A stretch of DNA of 64,000 nt from Rhizocola hellebori (GTDB lineage: Bacteria > Actinomycetota > Actinomycetes > Mycobacteriales > Micromonosporaceae), in contig NZ_BONY01000022.1 of NCBI RefSeq assembly GCF_016862955.1, forward strand, positions 79,551 to 143,550, in the 5' to 3' direction. This document shows positions 33,935-42,925 of this stretch, piece by piece (within the stretch, counting starts at the first letter, position 1; each line of letters starts with the position of its first letter). A program made the position numbers and the translations under genes. The notes under the pieces are model-generated. The model saw nothing but the letters and a program-made list of their open reading frames with translations, made no database searches and was not told where the DNA came from.

Positions 33935-34672
33935 TCAGTCGAGGGTGGGTCGTTTGGGCAGGATTCCGTCGCCGGACGAGCGCCCGGTGAGCCGGCGTTT
34001 GATCCATGGCGCGAGGTGTTTGCCGGCCCAGATCACGTCGGCGGTGCGGGCGGCCGGCCACGATTTGCGGGCCGGCCATGGCGGAATGTCCCACCAGGTC
34101 GGCTCCACCTCGAGGCCCAGCACGGTGAGCACGTGCGCCGCGGTGCGCCGGTGGCCCGCGGCCGACATGTGCAGGCGATCGATGCTCCACAGCGCCGGGT
34201 TGGCGTACTCGTCGTCGCCCCAGAGGTTGACCAGCTTCGCGCCATGGCGCTGCGCGGTCTCCCCCACCGATTTGTTGAGGTATTGGATCCTCGGCGCGAT
34301 CATCTTGTTGCCCGGCAACCGGGCCATCACGTCAGCGAACCGGAATACCAGCACATCGGCCCCACTGTCGCGAAGCCGTTTGATCACACCGTCGTAGCGC
34401 TGCATCAGGCTGGGTGGGTCGCAGTGCCGGCGCAGGACGTCGTTGCCACCGGCCGCGAAGCTGACCAGGTCTGGTTTCATGGCCAGCGCGGCGGGTACCT
34501 GCTCGACCGCCACCGCGTCGAAGAGCTTGCCGCGGATGGCGAGGTTGGCGTACTTCGCGCCCAGCCGATCGGCGACCAGATCGGCCCAACCCCTATACGT
34601 GCCATCCGGATATGGGTCGTCCAGCCCCTCGGTAAAGCTGTCCCCCACCGCTACATACCTGCTCCAAGCCAC
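33935..34672 (-). CDS. SGNH/GDSL hydrolase
   Basis: GTG 34672 gives VAWSRYVAVGDSFTEGLDDP, with block I GDSFTEG (catalytic Ser) close to the N-terminus as usual; GTG 34693 would add seven residues. Block III is FAAGGNDVLRR and block V is IDRLHMSAAGHRRTA (catalytic Asp and His). At 245 residues it is a normal single-domain member, with a C-terminal extension rich in Trp and Pro. No signal peptide, so probably cytoplasmic. Substrate unknown; family members are esterases/lipases. Divergent from the DsbA-like gene. Confidence 0.9.
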   Translation of the reverse strand: MAWSRYVAVGDSFTEGLDDPYPDGTYRGWADLVADRLGAKYANLAIRGKLFDAVAVEQVPAALAMKPDLVSFAAGGNDVLRRHCDPPSLMQRYDGVIKRLRDSGADVLVFRFADVMARLPGNKMIAPRIQYLNKSVGETAQRHGAKLVNLWGDDEYANPALWSIDRLHMSAAGHRRTAAHVLTVLGLEVEPTWWDIPPWPARKSWPAARTADVIWAGKHLAPWIKRRLTGRSSGDGILPKRPTLD

Positions 34673-34737
34673 GCAGCGTAGTTTGGCACACACCCGTTTT
34701 CGGGAATCGCCTCCGCTCTGCGGCAGTTGCCACCTGC

Positions 34738-35391
34738 GTGGAGATTGAGATTTATTCCGACGTTGTCTGCCCCTGGTGCTGGATCGGTGAACGGCGCCTG
34801 CTCAAGGCGCTCTCCTCGTTCTCCGACGAGGCCGTGACGCTCAAATGGCGCGCCTTCCAGCTGGACCCGTCGGCCGAATCCGCCGGAATCCCGCTCGTGC
34901 AATGGCTTGGCCGTCGCTACGGCGGGGAGGCCAACGCGCGGCGCATGTTCGCCAATGTGACCAACGTCGCCGAGGCCGAGGGCCTCACCATGCACTTCGA
35001 CGACGCTGTGAGCGCCAACACCTTCGACGCGCATCGGCTCATCTGGTGGTCCGGCGCGGAAGGCGGCGATCAGCGTCCCATGGTCGAAGCTCTGCATCGC
35101 GCCCACTTCACCGACGGTTTGGACATCGGTGACCGCGACGTCATCTCCTCGCTCACGCCGTCGCCAACACTCACTCGAAAGTTCTTGAGTTCACAAGAGG
35201 GTGTCGAGGAGGTTCGGGCGGAGCTGCGGGCCGGCCGCCAGCTGGGTATCACCGGCGTGCCTACCTTCGTCTTCGATGGCCGGGCGGCGATCAGCGGCGC
35301 GCAGGACCCGTCCACGTTCCGCGACATCCTGTCCTCTTTGGAAGTCGAGCCGGTGGCGGGCGATGCGTGCGCCATTGACGACCATTGTTGA
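34738..35391 (+). CDS. DsbA-family (FrnE-like) oxidoreductase
   Basis: GTG start at 34738. A 217-residue thioredoxin-fold protein with an inserted helical domain: the active site is DVVCPWCWIGERRL (CPWC), the insertion runs from about 40 to 140, and the cis-Pro loop is GITGVPTFVFDGR. FrnE-like proteins are cytoplasmic disulfide oxidoreductase/isomerases. No signal peptide. A parS site lies ten bases after its stop. Confidence 0.92.
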   Translation: MEIEIYSDVVCPWCWIGERRLLKALSSFSDEAVTLKWRAFQLDPSAESAGIPLVQWLGRRYGGEANARRMFANVTNVAEAEGLTMHFDDAVSANTFDAHRLIWWSGAEGGDQRPMVEALHRAHFTDGLDIGDRDVISSLTPSPTLTRKFLSSQEGVEEVRAELRAGRQLGITGVPTFVFDGRAAISGAQDPSTFRDILSSLEVEPVAGDACAIDDHC

Positions 35392-35400
35392 CAATGTTGA

Positions 35401-35416
35401 TGTTTCACGTGAAACG
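35401..35416. other. parS site (outlying)
   Basis: TGTTTCACGTGAAACG, 15 of 16 identical to the consensus TGTTTCACGTGAAACA. It is intergenic, about 20 kb from parAB and 11 kb from oriC. Confidence 0.9.
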
Positions 35417-35481
35417 ATATTGTTCACTGTTGATGATTGATCTATAGTCTTGCCGACATCTCTGTCGCATGTGGAGGTCGG

Positions 35482-35964
35482 ATGACCACATTCGCCTCAG
35501 ACCGTGTCCATGACACGGTTGCCCACCTCAGCTACCGCTGTCCCCAGGGATGGCTGCTCGGCACCGATCCGCTCGACTCCCCCTTTTCCACTTCGATCAC
35601 GAACGGCACCGGAGCCATCGTCGTTTCCGGACGGTGGGACGACCTTCCCACCGACGCGCCGTCCGGCGATGAGCTGATCGCGGGCGCGGCCTGGCTTGCC
35701 TCCGAGTACGGCGAGTTCTTCCTGCCGTTCGACGGCAACCGGACCAACGTGGTCATCGAGAACGCGAATGTCGCCGGCCGCCCGGCCGCTCGAGCCGGGT
35801 ACGGGCTGGTGTTCGACCCCGACGCACGCGACCCCGCCTACATCCGCGTGCTGGTAGTGGCTCTGACTGGCGACCTCGTTTCCTTCCTGCTGGCGGTCGG
35901 GCCCGACGCCGAACGCCACGTCTTCGACGGCATCCTCGCTAGCACCCAGGTCCTCACCCCGTGA
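35482..35964 (+). CDS. Protein of unknown function (160 aa)
   Basis: ATG 35482 follows GGAGGTCGG. The protein contains DTVAHLSYRCPQGWLLGTDP, TGAIVVSGRWDDL, RTNVVIENANVAGRPAARAG and a C-terminal DPAYIRVLVVALTGDLVSFL, a pattern of alternating strands suggesting one alpha/beta domain resembling small lipoprotein/Mog1-like folds; this is a weak impression. No signal peptide. Followed by a strong terminator. Confidence 0.75.
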   Translation: MTTFASDRVHDTVAHLSYRCPQGWLLGTDPLDSPFSTSITNGTGAIVVSGRWDDLPTDAPSGDELIAGAAWLASEYGEFFLPFDGNRTNVVIENANVAGRPAARAGYGLVFDPDARDPAYIRVLVVALTGDLVSFLLAVGPDAERHVFDGILASTQVLTP

Positions 35965-35983
35965 CACCCTCTCGTTGATGTGG

Positions 35984-36017
35984 GCGCCACCCCGGAGTCG
36001 TCGCTCCGGGGTGGCGC
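35984..36017. terminator. Perfect 14-bp terminator hairpin
   Basis: GCGCCACCCCGGAG (35984-35997) pairs with CTCCGGGGTGGCGC (36004-36017) around the loop TCGTCG, 20 bases after the preceding stop codon. Confidence 0.88.
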
Positions 36018-36195
36018 ATTCCCCCACCCCCGGAGAGCAGGAAGCCTAGCGATCGCGGTCCACACACCCCCGTTATCCCGCAGCCGACCGGAATACCGCC
36101 TTGTATAGCGCGCGTCGTTTTGTCCTGACCCATCGCTGTTTTGAGCTGCGGGGACCGAACGACCGTATTGTGGGAGTAGCATCTTGCACACCAGC

Positions 36196-36240
36196 CAACT
36201 GGTAGGCCAACCGGTAACGGTGGGCCAGCGGGTAGGCCAT
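36196..36240 (+). promoter_or_regulatory. Iteron-like repeats upstream of the XRE gene
   Basis: GGTAGGCCA occurs at 36201 and 36231, with the related GGTGGGCCA at 36219 and short CCAAC/CCAGC blocks before each. The array ends 15 bases before the ATG at 36255 and abuts its GGAGGT ribosome site, suiting an autoregulatory operator. Confidence 0.4.
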
Positions 36241-36254
36241 TGGGAGGTGGCGTG

Positions 36255-37580
36255 ATGCCGGCCGACTTGTCGCTAGGCCCGCTCATCGCCCTGCGCCGGC
36301 GTGAGCTGGGTAAGAGTCAGGAAAGACTCGCCGAGCAGATCTGTGCCGCGTCCGGCCGGATGACCGTGACCAAGAACGAGATTTCCCGCTATGAGCGGGA
36401 AGAGCGCGTTCCCTCGGCTGATTCCTTGCGCCACTTGGCTATCGCCCTCGACCTGCCGCTGGACAAATTGGAACGTGCCGCTGCACGTGCGCGGGCTCAA
36501 AGAAGAAAGCAGGAACCAGCCCCTTCAGCCGTTACCGTTGATGACAACGGTCTCTATGGCGAGGAGGTCGAGACGGAACGTCGTCAGGTCATGAGAAGCC
36601 TGGCAGCCGCGAGTTTGGTCGTCGCCGGGTGGCCTGTTGGTGCCCGCGCCGGGGTCGATCTCCCTCGCCGGATCACCCCCGAGCACGTGGCCGAGCTTCG
36701 GGAAGCGACCAATCTCTACCGCGGCTGGGTGAGCAGACACGGCGGTGGAGGCATCCGCCAGCACGTCAGCACCCTGCTCGAGCAGGCGAGCATGATGCAC
36801 AGCGCCGCCACCGACGATGCCGTGCGACGGGAGCTTCTCGACAGCATCGCCGATCTGGCCGGCCTGGGGGCCTACATCTCCCGCGATCTCGAGGAGCACA
36901 CCGACGCGCGCGAGATGTACCAGCTGGCACTGCAAGCCGCCAAGGCCGCCGGCGACCGCCACCTCGGCGCCCACCTCATCGTCCGGATGGCCGGGCACAA
37001 CATCGAGCTGAAGCAACCCGAAGACACCCTCGGTCTGCTCGACGCTGCCCAGCACGCGGCGAAATCCGTTCTCGGCCATGGCGAGCGGGCCAACCAGCTG
37101 TGTATCAAGGCGTGGGCCAATGCCCAGCGCGGCGACGCCGAGGCGGTCAAACGCGCGGTCGGCGAGGCGGAGCAGGAATTCGTCCGCGCCGAGGGCTCGG
37201 TCTCCCGTGAATGGGGCCGTCAGCACGTCACCGAGGCCGAGCTTTACAGCCTCACCGGGGCGGCCTATGTGGACCTGGCCCGCAAGAGCGCCAAGCACGC
37301 TCCACTCGCGATCGAACGCTTGAAAAAAGCCATCTCTTTGCGCGGCCCGGCCAACGCCCGCAACCGCACCCTCGACATGGTCAGCCTCGCGGAGGCGCTA
37401 TTCGCCTTGGGCGAGTTCGAGGAGTGCCGCAAGGTCGCCGCTCAAGCTGGCTCTCAGATCGACCAGCTGGCCTCTAACCGGCTCACCCGCCGCCTCGCCG
37501 AGCTCAACGAGCGCATCAACGCCGGGCCGGGCCTTCGCCCCGCGTTTCCCAGCCAGGCCGCCAAACCAAACCTCGCCTGA
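36255..37580 (+). CDS. XRE-family regulator with TPR-like C-terminal domain
   Basis: ATG 36255 follows GGAGGT. A 441-residue protein: HTH (about 8-70) with LIALRRRELGKSQERLAEQI, TVTKNEISRYEREERVPSAD; a linker; a short hydrophobic stretch (RSLAAASLVVAGWPVGARAG, about 120-138); then helical repeats resembling TPRs (YQLALQAAKAAGDRHLGAHL, AIERLKKAISLRGP, AEALFALGEFEECRKVAAQA). This architecture is common among actinomycete developmental or quorum-type regulators. The hydrophobic stretch is too weak to call a membrane helix. Monocistronic, upstream of tRNA-Ala in convergent orientation. Confidence 0.88.
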   Translation: MPADLSLGPLIALRRRELGKSQERLAEQICAASGRMTVTKNEISRYEREERVPSADSLRHLAIALDLPLDKLERAAARARAQRRKQEPAPSAVTVDDNGLYGEEVETERRQVMRSLAAASLVVAGWPVGARAGVDLPRRITPEHVAELREATNLYRGWVSRHGGGGIRQHVSTLLEQASMMHSAATDDAVRRELLDSIADLAGLGAYISRDLEEHTDAREMYQLALQAAKAAGDRHLGAHLIVRMAGHNIELKQPEDTLGLLDAAQHAAKSVLGHGERANQLCIKAWANAQRGDAEAVKRAVGEAEQEFVRAEGSVSREWGRQHVTEAELYSLTGAAYVDLARKSAKHAPLAIERLKKAISLRGPANARNRTLDMVSLAEALFALGEFEECRKVAAQAGSQIDQLASNRLTRRLAELNERINAGPGLRPAFPSQAAKPNLA

Positions 37581-37688
37581 GCGCGCCTTCCCCACGACAG
37601 TCTTCGCCGCCGGCAACTCGGCCAGCGAGTCAGAAGACGAGACACTCGCGGAATTTGGGCTGCGCAATGACTGGTCGACAATCTTCGG

Positions 37689-37761
37689 TGGAGCCTAGGA
37701 GAATCGAACTCCTAACCCCCGCCTTGCAAAGGCGGTGCTCTGCCAATTGAGCTAAGGCCCC
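37689..37761 (-). tRNA. tRNA-Ala (anticodon TGC)
   Basis: 73 bases on the minus strand. Acceptor GGGGCCT pairs with AGGCTCC (one G-T), anticodon stem CCGCC/GGCGG with loop TTTGCAA, T-arm GGAGTTCGATTCTCC. CCA is not encoded. Confidence 0.97.
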
Positions 37762-37768
37762 GCTGCGC

Positions 37769-37897
37769 CTAGCGCAGGTCTGGTGCGGTAGTCGCCTCGT
37801 GCCACAAGGCGCGCTCGTCGCTATTTGCCTTTATCTTCTTCGCCACCAGAACAACTGCGACTCCGATGCCGGCAAGGACAACGAGCTTCTTCCACAT
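37769..37897 (-). CDS. DLW-39 family small protein (42 aa)
   Basis: ATG 37897 follows GAGGTGG. The protein begins MWKKLVVLAGIGVAVVLVAK, a single N-terminal helix, and continues KIKANSDERALWHEATTAPD, matching the short DLW-39 family which is conserved in exactly this place, between tRNA-Ile and tRNA-Ala downstream of gyrA in actinobacteria. Function unknown. It is too short for standard ORF length cut-offs. Confidence 0.88.
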   Translation of the reverse strand: MWKKLVVLAGIGVAVVLVAKKIKANSDERALWHEATTAPDLR

Positions 37898-37923
37898 GAT
37901 GGCCACCTCTATAAGCGCGCGAG

Positions 37924-37997
37924 TGGGGCTAGAAAGAATCGAACTTTCGACCTCAGAGTTATCAGCTCTGCGCTCTAACCGACTGAGCTATAGCCCC
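37924..37997 (-). tRNA. tRNA-Ile (anticodon GAT)
   Basis: 74 bases on the minus strand. Acceptor GGGGCTA pairs with TAGCCCC, anticodon stem CAGAG/CTCTG with loop CTGATAA, T-arm AAAGTTCGATTCTTT. CCA is not encoded. Confidence 0.97.
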
Positions 37998-38054
37998 TCA
38001 GCGACAACGAACCTTACCTCACTGTCCCGGGATCTCCCAAACCAGTAAGCGCGC

Positions 38055-38093
38055 GTCGTGGTGGCGATGTCAAAAGAACATCGCCACCACGAC
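38055..38093. terminator. Perfect 16-bp terminator hairpin after the gyrA operon
   Basis: GTCGTGGTGGCGATGT (38055-38070) pairs with ACATCGCCACCACGAC (38078-38093), loop CAAAAGA. It follows the DUF3566 stop on the minus strand and precedes tRNA-Ile. Confidence 0.9.
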
Positions 38094-38111
38094 AAACGCG
38101 GAGTGTTTGGG

Positions 38112-38855
38112 CTACTCCCGCTCGGCCAGCGTCACTTCGACGCCACCCACGAGATCGGCACAAACGTTGTAGACGAAGGCTCCAAGAGTCATCAGCGCGG
38201 TGAAGAGCACCACGTTGATCGCACCCAGGATCGCGGAGACACCGATGACGCCACCGGCCGTGATCTTGAATGCGTCTCCACCGCCGCCGTTCGAGGTGAA
38301 CAGCTCGGCCAGCGTCTTGTTCAAGGAGTCGAAGACATCCATCGCGTCGAGGGCCAGATAGAGCACCGAGGTCGCGACGATGATGACGACGAGAAGCACG
38401 AACGAGACGGCGAACGAGAACTTCATCACCGACCAAGGGTCGACCCGCTTGATGCTCAGGCGAGCCCGGCGCGGGCCGCGAGAAGCACCCGTGGTCACGC
38501 CCGTGCGGGCGGCACGCACCGCCTCGGTGACGCGGACAGCTCCGGCAGTGGCGCTGTTGACCACGGAACGCAGGGTCGCTGCACCCATAGCGGTGCGCCC
38601 AATCGGAGTGCCGGTTCTCAGCGGCGGCTTCTCCTCCTCCGCCGGGGCCGGCATGCCAGCTGGGCGGGTGAACGCGGCCGCGGCCTGCGGTTCGGCTGCG
38701 ACAGCGGAAGCGGGATCAGCGGGGACCGACGCACGGCCAACGGCCGCTTTGCCCGCCGCCTCAGGAGCAGCCGCAGCCTCTGGCTTCTTGGCTTCCTGCT
38801 CGGCGGGGTCGGCCGGAGTCCCCGCGGTCTCCGACATCGCCTGTGTCTCGGTCAT
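38112..38855 (-). CDS. DUF3566 membrane protein
   Basis: A 247-residue protein. Residues 1-130 are a low-complexity Ala/Pro/Glu cytoplasmic part; the C-terminal DUF3566 domain starts at ARLSIKRVDPWSVMKFSFAV, with a first helix (FSFAVSFVLLVVIIVATSVLY) and a second (GVIGVSAILGAINVVLFTAL). It follows gyrA by three bases, a conserved actinobacterial arrangement. Proposed to be linked to cell-surface growth; role not established. Confidence 0.93.
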   Translation of the reverse strand: MTETQAMSETAGTPADPAEQEAKKPEAAAAPEAAGKAAVGRASVPADPASAVAAEPQAAAAFTRPAGMPAPAEEEKPPLRTGTPIGRTAMGAATLRSVVNSATAGAVRVTEAVRAARTGVTTGASRGPRRARLSIKRVDPWSVMKFSFAVSFVLLVVIIVATSVLYLALDAMDVFDSLNKTLAELFTSNGGGGDAFKITAGGVIGVSAILGAINVVLFTALMTLGAFVYNVCADLVGGVEVTLAERE

Positions 38856-38858
38856 GCA

Positions 38859-41336
38859 TTAGTCCTGTTCGTCCGGCTCGTCGGCATTACGAGCAATGGC
38901 GACGAGGGTCACGCCTTCTGGGAGGTCCATCAGCTTGACACCCATTGTGTTCCTATCGCGCGTCCTGCGCACTGGCTTCACCGGAGTACGAATAACTCCG
39001 CCATTACTTGTGATAGCGAAGAGCTCGTCTTCCGGGCTGATAACGACTGCGCCAACCAGTCCGCCACGGCGTTCTGTGATCTTTGCAGTCAGGACGCCCT
39101 TACCCCCACGCCCCTGGATTGGATACTCGTCGATCGGAGTGCGTTTGGCATATCCGCCATTGGTTGCCACCAAGACGTCCATTCCGTCGCGGACGACCTC
39201 CATAGCAAGCAACACGTCACCATCACCAAACCGCATTCCGATAACACCCGAGGTAGCACGGCCCATCGGCCGCAGCGCCTCATCGGTGGCGTTGAACCGG
39301 ATGGCTTGAGCCTGCTTGCTCACCAGGAGAAGGTCATCCTCCGCGGCGATCAGCGCAGCACCCACGAGTTCGTCTTCGTCACGCAGGTTGATGGCGATAA
39401 TGCCACCTGAGCGGTTGGAGTCGAACTCCGCCAGCGCGGTTTTCTTCACGAGTCCATTCTTGGTCGCCAGAACCAAATATGGGGCCACATCGTAGTTCTG
39501 GATCTGAATTACCTGGGCGATCTGCTCATCGGGCTGGAACGCGAGCAGGTTGGCGACGTGCTGACCCTTCGCGACCCGCGAGGCCTCGGGCAGCTCGTAA
39601 GCCTTGGCCCGGTAGACCCGGCCCTTGTTGGTGAAGAAGAGCAGCCAGTCGTGGGTCGAGCTGACGAAGAAGTGGCTGACGATGTCGTCCTGGCGCAGGG
39701 TCGCACCGGAAACGCCCTTGCCACCACGCTTCTGCGAACGATAGAGGTCCATCTTGGTGCGCTTGGCGTAGCCGGTGCGGGTGATGGTGACCACGACCTC
39801 CTCGCGCGCGATGAGGTCCTCCATGGAGACCTCGCCGTCGAACGGGACGATCTTCGTGCGGCGCTCGTCGCCCCACTTGCTCACGATTTCCCCGAGCTCG
39901 TCGGAGATGATCTTACGCTGGCGCTCGGGCTTGGCGAGGATGTCCTGCAGATCGCGGATCTCAATCTCGATCTTGGCGAGCTCGTCGACGATCTTCTGGC
40001 GCTCCAGGGCGGCCAGGCGGCGCAGCTGCATGTCGAGGATCGCGGTCGCCTGGATCTCGTCGACCTCGAGTAGCTCCATGAGGCCTTGGCGGGACGCCTC
40101 CACCGTCGGCGAGCGCCGGATCAGGGCGATGACCTCGTCAAGCATGTCGAGCGCCTTGACCAGACCGCGCAAGATGTGCGCGCGTTCCTCGGCCTTGCGC
40201 AGCCGGTAGGCCGTGCGCCGCTGGATGACCTCGATCTGGTGCGCCACGTAGTAGCGCAGGAACTGCGCCAGGTTGAGCGTGCGCGGCACCCCGTCGACGA
40301 GGGCCAGCATGTTGGCGCCGAACGTCTCCTGCAGCTGCGTGTGCTTGTAGAGGTTGTTCAGCACCACCTTCGCCACGGCATCGCGCTTGAGCACGAGAAT
40401 CAGGCGCATGCCGGTGCGGCCGCTCGACTCGTCACGGATGTCGGCGATGCCGGCGAGCTTGCCCTCCTTGACCAGCTCAGCCACGCGCTCCGCGAGGTTG
40501 TCCGGATTTACTTGGTACGGCAGCTCGGTAACCACCAAGCAGGCCCGCCCGCGCTTGTCCTCCTCGACCTCGACCACAGCGCGCATCCGGATCGACCCGC
40601 GACCGGTCCTGTACGCCTCCTCGATCACCGAGGTGCCCACAATGAGGCCTCTGGTCGGGAAGTCGGGTCCCTTAACGATCTTCAGCGCCGCTTCCAGCGT
40701 CTCCGCCTCGTCGGCCTCCGGATGCTCAAGGCACCACTGCACCGCGGCGCCGATCTCGCGCAGGTTGTGCGGCGGGATCTTCGTCGCCATGCCAACCGCG
40801 ATGCCCTCGGACCCGTTGACGAGCAGGTTCGGGAAGCGGGCCGGCAGGATCGTCGGCTCCTGGTTGCGGCCGTCGTAGTTGGGGATGAAGTCGACCGAGT
40901 CCTCGTCAATGTCCCGCAGCAACTCCATCGCCAGCGGAAATAGACGACATTCGGTGTACCGCATGGCGGCGGCCGGGTCGTTGCCTGGTGAGCCGAAGTT
41001 TCCGTTGCCATCGATCAGCGGATAGCGCAGTGACCAGGGCTGGGCCATGCGAACGAGCGAGTCGTAGATGGCGGTGTCGCCGTGCGGGTGGTAGTTACCC
41101 ATGACCTCGCCGACGACGCGCGCGCACTTGAAGTAGCCGCGATCGGGGCGGAAGCCGCCGTCGTACATGGCGTAGAGAATTTTGCGGTGAACCGGCTTGA
41201 GACCGTCGCGGACGTCGGGCAGGGCCCGGCCGACGATGACGCTCATCGCATAGTCGAGGTAGGAGCGCTGCATCTCCACCTCGAGACCGACTGGCTCTAC
41301 CCGCCCGTGATCATGGGTGTCTGGCGTCTCTGTCAC
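38859..41336 (-). CDS. gyrA: DNA gyrase subunit A
   Basis: 825 residues. The N-terminal breakage-reunion domain shows [20 protein letters not shown], the quinolone-resistance region [16 protein letters not shown] (81-96; Thr at 88), and the catalytic Tyr at about 127 in AAAMRYTEC. The C-terminal beta-pinwheel domain has the GyrA box as QKRGGKG (535-541; canonical QRRGGKG), which separates it from Par[10 protein letters not shown] has Lys where most have Asn. It is transcribed away from oriC with DUF3566. gyrB, normally directly upstream, is not here; four perfect DnaA boxes lie upstream. Confidence 0.97.
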   Translation of the reverse strand: MTETPDTHDHGRVEPVGLEVEMQRSYLDYAMSVIVGRALPDVRDGLKPVHRKILYAMYDGGFRPDRGYFKCARVVGEVMGNYHPHGDTAIYDSLVRMAQPWSLRYPLIDGNGNFGSPGNDPAAAMRYTECRLFPLAMELLRDIDEDSVDFIPNYDGRNQEPTILPARFPNLLVNGSEGIAVGMATKIPPHNLREIGAAVQWCLEHPEADEAETLEAALKIVKGPDFPTRGLIVGTSVIEEAYRTGRGSIRMRAVVEVEEDKRGRACLVVTELPYQVNPDNLAERVAELVKEGKLAGIADIRDESSGRTGMRLILVLKRDAVAKVVLNNLYKHTQLQETFGANMLALVDGVPRTLNLAQFLRYYVAHQIEVIQRRTAYRLRKAEERAHILRGLVKALDMLDEVIALIRRSPTVEASRQGLMELLEVDEIQATAILDMQLRRLAALERQKIVDELAKIEIEIRDLQDILAKPERQRKIISDELGEIVSKWGDERRTKIVPFDGEVSMEDLIAREEVVVTITRTGYAKRTKMDLYRSQKRGGKGVSGATLRQDDIVSHFFVSSTHDWLLFFTNKGRVYRAKAYELPEASRVAKGQHVANLLAFQPDEQIAQVIQIQNYDVAPYLVLATKNGLVKKTALAEFDSNRSGGIIAINLRDEDELVGAALIAAEDDLLLVSKQAQAIRFNATDEALRPMGRATSGVIGMRFGDGDVLLAMEVVRDGMDVLVATNGGYAKRTPIDEYPIQGRGGKGVLTAKITERRGGLVGAVVISPEDELFAITSNGGVIRTPVKPVRRTRDRNTMGVKLMDLPEGVTLVAIARNADEPDEQD

Positions 41337-41361
41337 TTAGTGCATCCTTCTCGGAACTGTC

Positions 41362-41526
41362 TGTGGATAACCCTGTGGAAGCTGTGGATAAACGCGGGGC
41401 TCACATGGTCAGGAGGCGGCCATCTTTCGCGCTGCGCTGGATGAAGGAGCGCTGGGACTCGCCGAAAGTCGCTCTGGCCGGGCCGGGCCTGGTCGACCGC
41501 GTTATCCACAACCTCGTTATCCACAA
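41362..41526. promoter_or_regulatory. DnaA-box cluster upstream of gyrA
   Basis: Four perfect TTATCCACA boxes: two on the minus strand (41362-41370, 41383-41391) and two on the plus strand (41503-41511, 41518-41526), in the 494-base gap between gyrA and the divergent gene at 41831. They flank about 110 bases without a credible gene. No other feature seen in this gap apart from presumed divergent promoters. Confidence 0.85.
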
Positions 41527-41830
41527 CCTGCTGGACGAGGTGATGCAGACCGCGCCCGGCTCTGGGCCGTTCTCTTCGCTGCTGCCAGCCACGCGTATCC
41601 CCTTCATATGAAGTCTCGCCGCAATCCTACTGGGCGCCCCCGACAACCGTGCGCTGGCGGCACCGTACGGGTACCTGAGAAGTCCGTAGCCGCTCGAATG
41701 GCTCCCTCCGCAACTCCCCCCACATGCAACGGGCGAGGCCTTGGCACTGTCGGACGTTCAGGGGGTCGCGCAACACCGCCTTTATGCCGTAAGTTGCGCT
41801 CGGCCCAGTACTGCAGGAAAGAGGGCATTG

Positions 41831-42385
41831 ATGGGGCTGGACAACGTCGCCGTTCAATGGCCGGCCACCGGCCGTTTCTATGACCCGGTCGCCCCGGCCG
41901 AGTTTGTGGATTTCGCCGAGCTCGCCGAAAAGCCGGAGACCGAGGCGCCAACCGCCGCGCTCGCCGGGCACATCGCTCGCACCGGAACGGTGCGTGCTAC
42001 CGCGTATACCGAGGTCGTCGACCTTCTGCTGGGTCTGTCTGGGGTGCTTTACGCCACCGAGGCCGCTGAGGAGGACGAGGATCCGGTAATCGACCCCGAC
42101 GGCTGCGCGTGGATCGCCGGCGGGCTGGAGAAGTTCGTCGACGGACACGGCAAGCACGGCGTGGTCGTCACCTTCGACACAGTCGCCGAGCTGCTCAAGG
42201 GTGCCCTCGCGGACGCTCGCCTGGCCGATCAGCAGCTGCGCTGGCTCGATCAGCGTCTCGACGCGCTGCGCGACGACTCGGGCGGGGCTCCTCAGTGGAG
42301 CTTCCCACTGTCCGAATTCGGCGTCCTGGCACGCTTCTATCGGCGCTGCGCCGACCGGGGCTTCGCCGTTTACGCGGAAAGTTAA
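41831..42385 (+). CDS. Protein of unknown function in the gyrB slot (184 aa)
   Basis: ATG 41831 follows AGGAAAGAGGG. The protein has FYDPVAPAEFVDFAELAEKP, TAYTEVVDLLLGLSGVLYAT, an acidic loop, then HGVVVTFDTVAELLKGALAD and FPLSEFGVLARFYRRCADRG; it looks like a soluble alpha/beta protein with no catalytic motif I recognise. It reads toward oriC, opposite to gyrA. It has no resemblance to GyrB. Confidence 0.75.
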   Translation: MGLDNVAVQWPATGRFYDPVAPAEFVDFAELAEKPETEAPTAALAGHIARTGTVRATAYTEVVDLLLGLSGVLYATEAAEEDEDPVIDPDGCAWIAGGLEKFVDGHGKHGVVVTFDTVAELLKGALADARLADQQLRWLDQRLDALRDDSGGAPQWSFPLSEFGVLARFYRRCADRGFAVYAES

Positions 42386-42422
42386 GGAACTGGCGGGAGG
42401 CCAGCCGAAGCGCCGGCGGGCG

Positions 42423-42908
42423 TTAGAGCGCCCGGCGGCGGTGCAGGGCGAAGGCGATCAGCCCGGCCACGAGCACACCGCCGCCGACGGCCACCAGGCC
42501 AACCGGAAACGGCTTGTCCACAGGCACCTCCGGGGCCGAGCCGAGCAGCTGGTTGCCCGAACACAGGCCAGTGTGACCATCGTTGGCATAGACCTTGAAC
42601 CGATGTCCGACCTTGAAGTCGTATCCACAGGCAGCGCCATCAGACGCGGTCAGCAGCGTGAGGTGACCAGCGCTGTCGCCTTTGCTGACGTCTTCCACCA
42701 CGAAGTCGACCTTGAGCTCGCCACCGCCACCTATCCCGAAGGGCTTGTCGATCGCGGTGACCACTCCGACGAAAATGAGGTCGGCGTTGTTGGTGAACTC
42801 CGGCTCAGACGAGAGCGCGCACGAGCACGCGCAGGCCGATTGGGGCGCAAGTAACAACGAAAAGGCTGTCAACATCAGGACAGCGGCGAGCCTCCAGATA
42901 CGGCGCAT
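42423..42908 (-). CDS. Secreted CxCxC-type (TIMP/netrin-like) membrane-anchored protein
   Basis: 161 residues. Signal peptide MRRIWRLAAVLMLTAFSLLL ends before ACACSCALSSEPEF; the CxCxC start of the mature chain, then ADLIFVGVVTAIDKPF and VDFVVEDVSKGD, matches bacterial TIMP/NTR-like domains that begin with a Cys cluster. Two further cysteines (AACGYDF, TGLCSGNQLLGS) complete likely disulfides. A C-terminal helix (GLVAVGGGVLVAGLIAFAL) and HRRRAL anchor it. Convergent with the gene at 41831. Function unknown. Confidence 0.82.
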   Translation of the reverse strand: MRRIWRLAAVLMLTAFSLLLAPQSACACSCALSSEPEFTNNADLIFVGVVTAIDKPFGIGGGGELKVDFVVEDVSKGDSAGHLTLLTASDGAACGYDFKVGHRFKVYANDGHTGLCSGNQLLGSAPEVPVDKPFPVGLVAVGGGVLVAGLIAFALHRRRAL

Positions 42909-42925
42909 GCGCGCTTAGAGGCTTT

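Noticed and set aside
41363..41611. An 82-codon plus-strand frame between gyrA and the next gene
   Set aside because: It runs through all four DnaA boxes, lacks a ribosome site and has no actinobacterial codon bias.
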